This document shows positions 1 to 6,945 of a stretch of 64,000 bases of DNA, one piece after another. The notes below the pieces were generated by a model. The model saw only the letters and a program-made list of their open reading frames with translations. It made no database searches and was not told the origin of the DNA. The translations under genes were made by a program, and so were the position numbers. This DNA comes from Embleya hyalina (GTDB taxonomy: Bacteria; Actinomycetota; Actinomycetes; Streptomycetales; Streptomycetaceae), in assembly GCF_003967355.1 (NCBI RefSeq), contig NZ_BIFH01000037.1, positions 26,277 through 90,276 on the forward strand. The letters run 5' to 3'. How positions within the stretch are numbered: position 1 is the first letter of the stretch; the number at the start of each line of letters is the position of its first letter.

Positions 1-205
1 TCGCCGGAAACCCCAAGCCACGAAAGCCCGACCGCCGCCAACGGCCCACCCACCGACCCGGGCCGCCCCCGCACCAGCCACCCGCCGACCAAGACGCAGC
101 GCTCGCCGCTCAGCGAGGCCGTAGGCAGCCGCGTTCGGACCGGCGGCGGCGCCCGGCACTTGGAGGGTGCGAGGGCGTCGCCGGTCCGTGTGGCAGGTGT
201 GAACT

Positions 206-397
206 CTAGGTTGCCGAGCGCTTGTTCTTGAGGGCGGTCAGGAATGGAGTCCAGGTGGCTTCACGGAAGAGGAAGGTGCCGTGGGCGGGGGCCTTGGAGT
301 CGCGTATCGAGATTGCGTCGTCGAGGATGCGGGCTCCTTCGAGGCAATCGTTGTCCGGAATGCTGTAGCTGGACTTGAACCACTCGCTCGTAGCCAC
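206..397 (-). CDS. DUF397 domain protein
   Basis: This is a 63-residue protein of the DUF397 family. Such proteins are usually encoded next to an XRE regulator with a DUF5753 domain and are thought to work with it as a WhiJ-type regulatory or antitoxin-like pair. The family signature is visible: an N-terminal W-F-K-S-S-Y-S stretch, a central acidic Cys-containing segment, then I-R-D-S-K and a C-terminal W-x-x-F-L-x-A-L-K. The start is GTG with a good AAGGAG about nine bases upstream. It lies three bases downstream of the XRE gene stop, so the two are almost certainly cotranscribed. Function is inferred from family context only. Confidence 0.9.
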   Translation of the reverse strand: MATSEWFKSSYSIPDNDCLEGARILDDAISIRDSKAPAHGTFLFREATWTPFLTALKNKRSAT

Positions 398-400
398 GGA

Positions 401-1282
401 TTACATCTCCTTGATTACCTCGTGGATCATCTCGCGCGCTTCTTGCGGACCCGGGGCAAGCGCTTGGAGATCGCTGAAAGCGCGCTCGTAACCGTCGATC
501 ACGGTTGCTTGGCCTACGACCCAGCTCGCGGCCATGTTCTCCAGGTAGACGATCGGCCTCAACGTGGAGTTGTTGGCAAATCGGATCAGGGTGAACGGCC
601 CGCTCATGCCCGTGTGGATCCCCAGACTGAACGGCAGCACCTGCACCTGCACGTTGTCGAGGGTCGAAACCTCCGCGATGTGCTTGAGCTGCTCGCGTGC
701 CACGGCCGGACCCCCTGCATGGCGGCGCAGTACGGACTCGCTCAGGATGACACGGAGGTCTACAGGAGCGTCCGCTCGGTGCAGCACCTCTTTTCGGGCC
801 ATCCGAGTCGCGACTCGTGCCTCGATCTCCTCGGTGCTGAACATCCCCGGCACCGTCATATGGGTTGCCCGGGCGTATGCCTCGGTTTGCAACAATCCCG
901 GCACGTAGTCGGATGCGTGGCAACGGAGGGCGACTGCCGAGGCTTCCAGTCCGATGAAGGCGTGGAGGGTCGGCCGAATGAGGGCGTCATCCCTGTCGGA
1001 TGCCCACCGGTCCTCTTTCGTCTTGGTCACCACGGCATAGTCCTTCAGCAGCGTCGACGTTGCCGGATCCGTCCTGTACAACTCGCACAGCATCACCGCG
1101 TCTTCCGGCTCGACCACCACGTTGTCCCCGTATTCCAGTCGCGTTACCTTCGACGGGCTCCACAGGAGCCTCTTCGCCACCTGACTCGACTTCATACCGG
1201 CCCCATGGCGCAACCGGCGCAACTCCGCGCCCAGTTGCAGGCGGCACAGGGCGGGTGTGGCCGACTCGATATCCTCGATCAT
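401..1282 (-). CDS. XRE-family regulator with DUF5753 domain
   Basis: This is a predicted DNA-binding protein of 293 residues. Residues about 10-70 form a Cro/XRE helix-turn-helix (A-E-L-R-R-L-R, then S-S-Q-V-A and S-P-S-K-V-T-R-L-E). The rest is a DUF5753 domain ending in a motif resembling P-F-x-L-I-R-F, followed by V-V-Y-L-E-like residues. An ATG further upstream at 1390 is open in frame, but I chose ATG 1282 because GGAGGAA lies about eight bases before it and the HTH begins directly after. Together with the DUF397 gene it makes a WhiJ-like module, a family linked to developmental control in Streptomyces. The target genes cannot be deduced here. Confidence 0.92.
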   Translation of the reverse strand: MIEDIESATPALCRLQLGAELRRLRHGAGMKSSQVAKRLLWSPSKVTRLEYGDNVVVEPEDAVMLCELYRTDPATSTLLKDYAVVTKTKEDRWASDRDDALIRPTLHAFIGLEASAVALRCHASDYVPGLLQTEAYARATHMTVPGMFSTEEIEARVATRMARKEVLHRADAPVDLRVILSESVLRRHAGGPAVAREQLKHIAEVSTLDNVQVQVLPFSLGIHTGMSGPFTLIRFANNSTLRPIVYLENMAASWVVGQATVIDGYERAFSDLQALAPGPQEAREMIHEVIKEM

Positions 1283-1496
1283 CTTTCGTTCCTCCGCACA
1301 CGATTTCAGTGTCTCGGCGAACGTCCCGCCCCGGCAAGAACGTTCTGCGCCACAGCGGGAATTACCGTTGACGAGTGCATCGTGGAGCACTCGTAATCGG
1401 TGATTCCCCTCGTAATGCTAGTTCCCGAAACTCACCGAATGCCGCCGAATCGGCGCATTGGGTGATCATGGGATCCGTGTGCGTGGAACCCCGCGA

Positions 1497-2198
1497 CTAC
1501 CAGGGCACCACCTCGCCGTTCAGGTCCAGGAACTGGAGTCCGGGGGCGCCCGCTTGCGCTTCCAGGACGTCGACCACGGCCGGGATGCTCTCCTCGGGGG
1601 CCAACGGTGCGTCGAAGCCGCCCAGCCTGGTCCGGTTGTGGCCCGGGTCGATGAGCAGCTTGGTGTGGTCGTCGTCCGCGTGGCGCGTCGTGTAGCTGCG
1701 CATCAGCTGGTTGAGGGCGGCCTTGCTGGCCTTGTACAACTCGTAACCGCCCTCGGTGTTGCGCGAGATGCTGCCCTGGTCGGACGACATGACCGCGACC
1801 GTTCCGCCCGGCGCGACGAGTTCGCGCAGTGCTTCGAGGGTGCGCAGCGGGCTGAACGCGTTGGTGATCATCACCTCGGTGAACATCTCCGTCGGGACCT
1901 GGTCGATCGGCAGATCGCCCCGGTCGATCGCGGCGTTGACGAAGAGCAGATCGAGTCGTGTACCCGCCAAGTGCTTGCGCAGTGAGGCCAGATCCTCCGC
2001 GCTGGTCATCTCCAACGACTCGACCGTCAGCCGGCCTCCCGACCGGCGGGCCATCGCGCGCAGTTCGTCGCCGTCCGCGCGCACGGTCGCGGTGACCTGC
2101 CAGTCGCGCCGAACCAGTTCGTCGGCGAGGACGAGCCCCAGGCCTCGGGACGCGCCGATGACGAGGGCCCGGCGCGGGGACGTGGTGGTGCTGGACAC
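1497..2198 (-). CDS. Short-chain dehydrogenase/reductase
   Basis: This is an NAD(P)-dependent oxidoreductase of the classical SDR family, 233 residues. Visible features are the nucleotide-binding G-A-S-R-G-L-G near the N-terminus, the N-A-A motif around residue 90, a Ser near residue 140 and the catalytic Y-x-x-x-K (Y-K-A-S-K region, preceded by G-Y-E-L). The start is GTG with AAGGAG six bases upstream. It is divergent from a TetR regulator across about 110 bases that hold a near-perfect 22-bp palindrome, so the regulator probably represses it. The substrate is unknown; similar SDRs act on short carbonyl compounds. Confidence 0.9.
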   Translation of the reverse strand: MSSTTTSPRRALVIGASRGLGLVLADELVRRDWQVTATVRADGDELRAMARRSGGRLTVESLEMTSAEDLASLRKHLAGTRLDLLFVNAAIDRGDLPIDQVPTEMFTEVMITNAFSPLRTLEALRELVAPGGTVAVMSSDQGSISRNTEGGYELYKASKAALNQLMRSYTTRHADDDHTKLLIDPGHNRTRLGGFDAPLAPEESIPAVVDVLEAQAGAPGLQFLDLNGEVVPW

Positions 2199-2230
2199 AT
2201 TCGCTCCTTCGTGGGGTCGATGCCTCCAAT

Positions 2231-2252
2231 CTAGACGCGACGTCGTGTCTAG
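2231..2252. promoter_or_regulatory. Palindromic operator between SDR and TetR genes
   Basis: The 22 bases start with CTAGAC and end with GTCTAG around a core CGACGTCG. The whole is symmetric except for one base pair on each side. A second weaker symmetric element (GACG-TTG-CGTC) lies at about 2257-2267. The position between divergent SDR and TetR genes is typical of a TetR-family operator controlling both promoters. Confidence 0.7.
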
Positions 2253-2307
2253 ACAAGACGTTGCGTCAAGACTGGATCACGGTGGCGCCGACCGGTACGG
2301 TGTCCCC

Positions 2308-2910
2308 ATGTCCGCCGCCAGCTCTTTGCCCCCCAGGGCGCACTCCGGGAATCGGCGCGACGAGGCCGCGCGTCTGGCCGTGCTCCACGCCGCAGACGAC
2401 CTGCTCGTCGAGCACGGCTTCGGTGCGCTGACCGTCGAGTCGATCGCCCGCCGGGCCGGTGTCGCCAAGCAGACGATCTACCGCTGGTGGTCCTCGAAGG
2501 TCGAGATCCTGCTCGACGTGCTCATCGAGGACAGCGACAAGCGTTTCCCGGTGCCGACGCAGGAGCGGCCGACGGCCGACGACATCCGTCGTTACCTGCG
2601 GGCCTTCGCACGTTTCCTCACCCGCGATCCGGCGGGCCGGGTCCTGCTCGCGCTTCTGGCCGAGGCCCAGCACCACGCCGCCACGGCCGCCACGCTGCAC
2701 GAGCGTTATCTCGACCCCCGCCGCGCCGCCGAGCGCGCCCTGCTCGCCCGCGCCACCGCCGCCGGCGAGATCGCCCCCGACCTGGCCCCCGACGCCACGA
2801 TGGATGCCCTCGTGGGCCCGATCGTCTACCGCGCGATGACCGGCTCGACCATCCCGCGCGCCCTGGTCGACACCCTCGTCACGGACCTGCTCAAGCCGCC
2901 TTCGCACTGA
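2308..2910 (+). CDS. TetR/AcrR-family transcriptional regulator
   Basis: This is a 200-residue repressor. The N-terminal HTH is clear: A-A-D-D-L-L-V-E-H-G-F, then T-V-E-S-I-A-R-R-A-G-V-A-K-Q-T-I-Y-R-W-W. The remainder matches the C-terminal ligand-binding domain of the TetR_C_16/TetR_C_11 type (F-A-R-F-L, L-L-A-L-L-A-E-A-Q, ending with R-A-L-V-D-T-L-V). The ATG at 2308 directly precedes the conserved domain, and the long in-frame upstream extension is antisense to the SDR gene and not credible. It is divergent from the SDR gene and shares its operator region, so it most likely regulates that gene and itself. Confidence 0.92.
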   Translation: MSAASSLPPRAHSGNRRDEAARLAVLHAADDLLVEHGFGALTVESIARRAGVAKQTIYRWWSSKVEILLDVLIEDSDKRFPVPTQERPTADDIRRYLRAFARFLTRDPAGRVLLALLAEAQHHAATAATLHERYLDPRRAAERALLARATAAGEIAPDLAPDATMDALVGPIVYRAMTGSTIPRALVDTLVTDLLKPPSH

Positions 2911-3132
2911 CGGCGAATTGTCGGACGAGCTCCGCACGACTGCTGCCCCCATCGGCGCCCAACCGCCGCCCGACAGCCGGCCCCCTCTGTGCGCGGGCTC
3001 CCGCTACCCCCATTCGAGGGACATGGGTCGTGGGCCGGCCGCACGGTGGAAATCCTCCGGATGGCGTCGGGTGTGAGCGATGCCGCCAGGCGCACTTCCG
3101 TGCCGATGTCCCTCGTGAAGGAGAGCATCACC

Positions 3133-3465
3133 ATGGCCACTTTCGGCTCCGCCGGGCGTTCCCCGCGTCGTATCGGCGCTCGGACGTTCGCGACCCTCGT
3201 CGCCCTGCTCGCCACCGGTGCAGCCACTCTCGGTACCGCCGGCGCCGCCCCCGCGCGGACCACGCGGGCCGGCGAGGTGTTCCAATGCGAGCAGGTTCGC
3301 CTCTTGCCGCCCAATGCCGTGAGCGCCCAAGCGTGCGACACCGATTACGTGGGCGCGGTCTCCGACTTCGTCGTGGACGGACTGGTGGGCGGAGCCTGGC
3401 ACTGCGCGAGCGGCCAGGTGGACGCCTCGCACCGGATCCGGGGCTTCGGCTGCAGCCGGGTTTGA
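3133..3465 (+). CDS. Small secreted four-cysteine protein
   Basis: This is a 110-residue predicted exported protein of unknown function. Residues 1-40 form a Sec signal peptide: an Arg-rich start, a hydrophobic Ala/Leu/Val core, and a likely A-G-A-A-P cleavage zone. The mature part is about 70 residues and contains four Cys (in F-Q-C-E, A-C-D-T, W-H-C-A and F-G-C-S contexts) that could form two disulfides. ATG 3133 was chosen over an in-frame ATG at 3106 because AAGGAG sits nine bases upstream of it. I do not recognise a domain. Confidence 0.75.
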   Translation: MATFGSAGRSPRRIGARTFATLVALLATGAATLGTAGAAPARTTRAGEVFQCEQVRLLPPNAVSAQACDTDYVGAVSDFVVDGLVGGAWHCASGQVDASHRIRGFGCSRV

Positions 3466-3775
3466 GAAGGTATCGGGCAATTGCGGTCGGCGATCCGATG
3501 CCGGTGGATCGCCCCCCAGGCGGGAGCGAGACCGACACCCGCAACCGAACGTGATCATCGCTCACCACCCGGCGACCGGCCGGCCACCCGGCCCGCCCGC
3601 GTACACCCGCAGGCGGGCCGCACCCCCGCGCGGCGGCGAGTGCCCCCGGCCCGGTACGTCGCCCAGGCAAGTAGCCTGTGTGGCAACGGCATTGCGGACG
3701 CTCGACGACGCGGGCGAGGTAACCCCCTGGTAGGGTCCGCCGAGGCTGCCACGACGTGATGCGACGGAGAAGGTC
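3466..3775. other. Intergenic region upstream of prenyltransferase
   Basis: These 310 bases hold no convincing gene. A possible -10 box TAGGGT lies at 3731-3736 and GGAGAAGG lies just before the next start, so the promoter of the prenyltransferase is probably in the last 60 bases. GC-rich inverted stretches around 3600-3640 could fold but give no clear terminator. Confidence 0.4.
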
Positions 3776-4558
3776 ATGAAGCTGCTCCCGCTGTTCATTC
3801 GACGGCCGATCGAGGCGGTGTACGAGCGCCGGCTGGCCTCGACCCTGGTCGGGCTGCCGCGTCCGCAGAACGTCGGGATCATGCTCGACGGCAATCGGCG
3901 CTGGGCGCGCAAGGCGGGACACTCCGACGTACGCGAGGGATACCGCGCCGGCGGCGCGAAGGTGACCGAGTTCCTGGGCTGGTGCAGCGCCGCCGGGATC
4001 GAACACGTGACCCTGTTCATGCTCTCCGACGACAACCTCGGCCGGCCCGCCGAGGAGCTCGGCCCGCTGATCGAGATCATCGAGGAGACCGTCCGGGACA
4101 TCACCGCCGAGGGCCGCTCCTGGGAGGTCCAGGTGATCGGCTCGCTGGACATGCTGCCCGGTGCCGGTGCCCGGGTGCTCAAGGAGGCCACCGCCGCCAC
4201 GGCCGGGCGTGGCGGGCTCAGGGTGGACGTCGCGGTCGGTTACGGCGGCCGGCGGGAGATCGTCGACGCGGTCAAGAGCGCGTTCGAGCAGCACATGGCG
4301 GCCGGCGGCGACCCGGCCGAGCTGGTCGAGCGGTTCGAGATCGAGGACATCTCGCGGCATCTGTACTCGCCGACCGCCGCGCACACCGACTTCATCATCC
4401 GCACGTCCGGCGAGCAGCGGCTGTCCGGCTTCCTGCTCTGGCAGTCCGCGTACGCCGAGATGCACTGGGTGGACTGCTACTGGCCGGCCTTCCGGCACGT
4501 CGACTTCCTGCGCGCACTGCGCTCGTACGCCACACGCGAGCGCCGCTTCGGCAAATAG
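3776..4558 (+). CDS. Isoprenyl (cis-prenyl) transferase
   Basis: This is a cis-prenyltransferase of the UppS family, 260 residues. It condenses isopentenyl diphosphate onto an allylic diphosphate, giving Z-configured prenyl diphosphates. The hallmark I-M-L-D-G-N-R-R-W-A-R is at residues 35-45, with catalytic Asp38. The C-terminal signature R-T-S-G-E-Q-R-L-S-G-F and W-x-x-x-x-E is also present. The sequence resembles the shorter actinobacterial paralog (Rv1086 type, Z-farnesyl diphosphate synthase) more than the main undecaprenyl enzyme, but the product length cannot be settled from sequence. The RBS is GGAGAAGG. Confidence 0.93.
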   Translation: MKLLPLFIRRPIEAVYERRLASTLVGLPRPQNVGIMLDGNRRWARKAGHSDVREGYRAGGAKVTEFLGWCSAAGIEHVTLFMLSDDNLGRPAEELGPLIEIIEETVRDITAEGRSWEVQVIGSLDMLPGAGARVLKEATAATAGRGGLRVDVAVGYGGRREIVDAVKSAFEQHMAAGGDPAELVERFEIEDISRHLYSPTAAHTDFIIRTSGEQRLSGFLLWQSAYAEMHWVDCYWPAFRHVDFLRALRSYATRERRFGK

Positions 4559-4565
4559 TGGCCGA

Positions 4566-5183
4566 TCAGTCGTCGTCCTGATCCCGGCCGCCGAAGCACC
4601 AGGCGTGCGCCTCGATGCTCGCGTACAGATCGGCCCGCGCGTACGGCCCGCGCGCGAGCAGCGCCGTCGCCGCGGCGTGGTCCGGGAGTTCGGCCAGGAT
4701 CGCGGTGCCCAGCCACTGTGCACCGTCCTCGGACAGCAGCGGCCCGCACACGATCAGCGACCCGGCGTGTTCGCCGTCGAGCAGATGGCGGCGCTGTTCG
4801 GCGTGCAGCGCGTCCCGAGCCGCGGTGCTGCCGGGTCGGGCGTGGGCGAGGATCAAGAAGCGCGGCCCGGGCGGCGCACTCCCCTCGAAGTCCCACATCG
4901 TCCGGCCGAGGGTGTTGCCCCACCGGCGGATCAGCACCTCCGGCTCGTAGACGCCCGCCCGGTGGTTCGGCTCGTCGTAGGCGAACCTCCGGACCGCGTC
5001 GGCGTCCGGCAGATCGACGATGTGCACACTGCCGGTCACCGTCTCCCCGTCGGCGGCGAACGTCGGCCCCCGGGCGATCATGCCCTCGGCATAGCCGTCC
5101 ATGAACGTCCGATGTGCTTCAAGCAGTTCGTCGCGCAGCGGCCGTGTTCTCGGCCGGTCGCGACAGTAGAACAGGTACTCCAT
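4566..5183 (-). CDS. Tandem YCII-domain protein
   Basis: This 205-residue protein contains two YCII-like (dimeric alpha-beta barrel) halves. The first starts M-E-Y-L-F-Y-C-R-D and includes H-R-T-F-M-D and the D-P/D-E-P-N-H-R-A-G-V turn. The second starts F-L-I-L-A-H-A-R-P-G and contains a similar R-x-x-H-L and G-P-L-L-S-E-D segment. Such proteins are related to EthD or chlorite-dismutase-like folds and are often of unknown enzymatic role. ATG 5183 has GGGGGA six bases upstream. The gene is convergent with the prenyltransferase, seven bases apart. Confidence 0.8.
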   Translation of the reverse strand: MEYLFYCRDRPRTRPLRDELLEAHRTFMDGYAEGMIARGPTFAADGETVTGSVHIVDLPDADAVRRFAYDEPNHRAGVYEPEVLIRRWGNTLGRTMWDFEGSAPPGPRFLILAHARPGSTAARDALHAEQRRHLLDGEHAGSLIVCGPLLSEDGAQWLGTAILAELPDHAAATALLARGPYARADLYASIEAHAWCFGGRDQDDD

Positions 5184-5335
5184 GCCCGATCCCCCGTGCG
5201 GTGTCGCCATGTGCGTCCGACCGGAGCACAGTACGACAGGCCGCCGAGGCTGTCGACGACGCGAGCGTGTGCGCCGCGGGCCGGCGGGGGAGCAACCCCC
5301 ACCGGCCCGTCGGTCGTTCGCCGCGTCCCGCCGTC

Positions 5336-6235
5336 CTACCCGTGCGGGAAGGTCGTCTTCGCCGGCCGCACCAGGTCGTCCGCGTAGTTGGCGATCAGGT
5401 CCAGATTACGATCGGCCAGGTGGTCGAACACCTGCGGCACGCTCGAACCCGGGGTCAGCGACGCCAACGCGCGCTCCGGGTCGAGCCGGGCCGAGACCCA
5501 GCCCTCGTGTGAGGACCCGCGCGCGATCACCTCGGCGCCCGGCGTGACGATCATCGAGTTGCCGAAGTACAACACGCCCGCCGGGTCGCTGCCGGTGGCG
5601 TTGGCCCCGACGACGTAGACGTGGTTGTCGTACGCCCGTGCGCGGTTGGTGAGTTCCCACAGGTCGGCGGAGCGCAGCAGTGCCGACGGGCGGCAGATCA
5701 CCTCGGCGCCCCGCACGGCCTGGATCCGGCTCAGCTCCGGGTAGTCGCCGTCGAAGCAGATGATCATGCCGATCCGACCGAGGTCGGTCTCCACCACGTC
5801 GACGTGCTCACCGGGCGTGACCCACCCACCGCGCGAGCGCAGTTCGGGGCCGAAGGGGTGGGTCTTGCGGTAGACGCCGAGCACCCGCCCGTCGGGACCG
5901 GCCAGCACCGACGAGTTGTACACCTCGCCGCGCTCGGCGCCGCGCTCGTACGTGCCCCACACCAGGTGCACGCCCAACTCCCGGGCCCGCTCCTGGAACG
6001 GCTCGGTGAGCCCGCCGGGGATGGCGTCGACCAGGTCCCACAACTCCTCGGCGGGCAGCGCCGGGGTGAAGCCCGTGGTCACGCTCTCCGGCAGGACCAC
6101 CAACTCCGCGCCGGTCGACTCGACGCAGCGGGTCACCCATTGCAACGCGTGGGTGATGTTCGCCTCGACCACCGCCGCCGTGAGCGGCCCCGGGCGAGGC
6201 ACGACCTGAACGGCCGCGGCCGTGAACGCACGCAT
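5336..6235 (-). CDS. Nitrilase-superfamily carbon-nitrogen hydrolase
   Basis: This is an amidase or N-carbamoyl-type hydrolase of the nitrilase superfamily, 299 residues. The catalytic triad is visible: Glu50 (L-V-V-L-P-E), Lys124 (Y-R-K-T-H) and Cys160 (I-I-C-F-D-G-D-Y-P-E). The fold is usual length for aliphatic amidase or carbamoylase-like enzymes. It is the last gene of a minus-strand run that begins with an NCS2 permease and continues through a Mo hydroxylase and CoxG. Context suggests that it cleaves an amide or ureido group of an intermediate made by the hydroxylase. The substrate itself is inference. Confidence 0.9.
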   Translation of the reverse strand: MRAFTAAAVQVVPRPGPLTAAVVEANITHALQWVTRCVESTGAELVVLPESVTTGFTPALPAEELWDLVDAIPGGLTEPFQERARELGVHLVWGTYERGAERGEVYNSSVLAGPDGRVLGVYRKTHPFGPELRSRGGWVTPGEHVDVVETDLGRIGMIICFDGDYPELSRIQAVRGAEVICRPSALLRSADLWELTNRARAYDNHVYVVGANATGSDPAGVLYFGNSMIVTPGAEVIARGSSHEGWVSARLDPERALASLTPGSSVPQVFDHLADRNLDLIANYADDLVRPAKTTFPHG

Positions 6236-6267
6236 GGTTGTCGCTCCCTTCCCGAAAACGAACCGGA

Positions 6268-6930
6268 TCAGCGCCGACGCGCGATCACGCCGCCGACGAT
6301 CGCGCCGAGCAGCGCCACCGCCGCGCCGAACAGCGCGCCCTTGGCGAAGTCGTCGCCGGAGAAGGCGGACGCCGGGGCCGCGTACGTACCCGCCGGAGCC
6401 GCGACCGCGCCGCCATCCACCGTCGCCACCACGGGAGTTCCGTTGACCGCCGCCGGCACGCCGCCCTTCGGCGCGGCCGTGAGCGGCGTCTGCCCGGTCA
6501 GGATCTTGTCCACCGACTTGAAGAACTCGCCGGCCGTCTTCTTGGCCACCCCGGTCAGCATGCGCTGCCCGACGCCGCCGATCACGCCGCCGACCACGGC
6601 CTCCGCGTCGTACTCCAACCGGGTCCGGCCGCCGTCGATGTCCTCCAGCGTCACCTTCACCTCGGCGCTGACCGTGCCCGGACCACCCGAACCGGAGGCC
6701 TTGAGCATGAACGAACCCGGCGGTACCTGGTCGGTGAGCTGCACGTTGCCCAGGTAGGTGCCCTTGATCGAGGCGACGCCCATCGTCACCGTCATCCGGT
6801 ACGCGTCGGGACCGGTCTCCTCCAGCTTCTCGCAGCCGGGGATCGTACGGGTGAGCACGGCCGGGTCGTTCAGCGCCGCCCAGACCTTGTCGGCAGGGGC
6901 GTTCAGGATGGCGTTTCCTTGGACCTTCAT
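6268..6930 (-). CDS. coxG: CoxG-family SRPBCC protein with C-terminal membrane anchor
   Basis: This 220-residue protein has an N-terminal SRPBCC domain of the CO dehydrogenase subunit G family (residues 1-145). It starts with M-K-V-x-G and holds P-A-D-K-V-W-A-A-L-N-D and I-P-G-C-E. A Pro/Ala/Gly linker and one C-terminal hydrophobic segment ending in A-R-R-R follow. In Oligotropha, CoxG recruits CO dehydrogenase to the membrane and is not part of the catalytic complex. The gene lies 15 bases downstream of the CoxL-like gene, consistent with anchoring this hydroxylase to the inner face of the membrane. Confidence 0.9.
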   Translation of the reverse strand: MKVQGNAILNAPADKVWAALNDPAVLTRTIPGCEKLEETGPDAYRMTVTMGVASIKGTYLGNVQLTDQVPPGSFMLKASGSGGPGTVSAEVKVTLEDIDGGRTRLEYDAEAVVGGVIGGVGQRMLTGVAKKTAGEFFKSVDKILTGQTPLTAAPKGGVPAAVNGTPVVATVDGGAVAAPAGTYAAPASAFSGDDFAKGALFGAAVALLGAIVGGVIARRR

Positions 6931-6945
6931 GCTGGGTCGTGCTCC

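Noticed and set aside
1-205. Possible gene end at the left edge
   Set aside because: The first 205 bases show no frame with plausible codon usage or family motif, and no tRNA-like fold was recognised.
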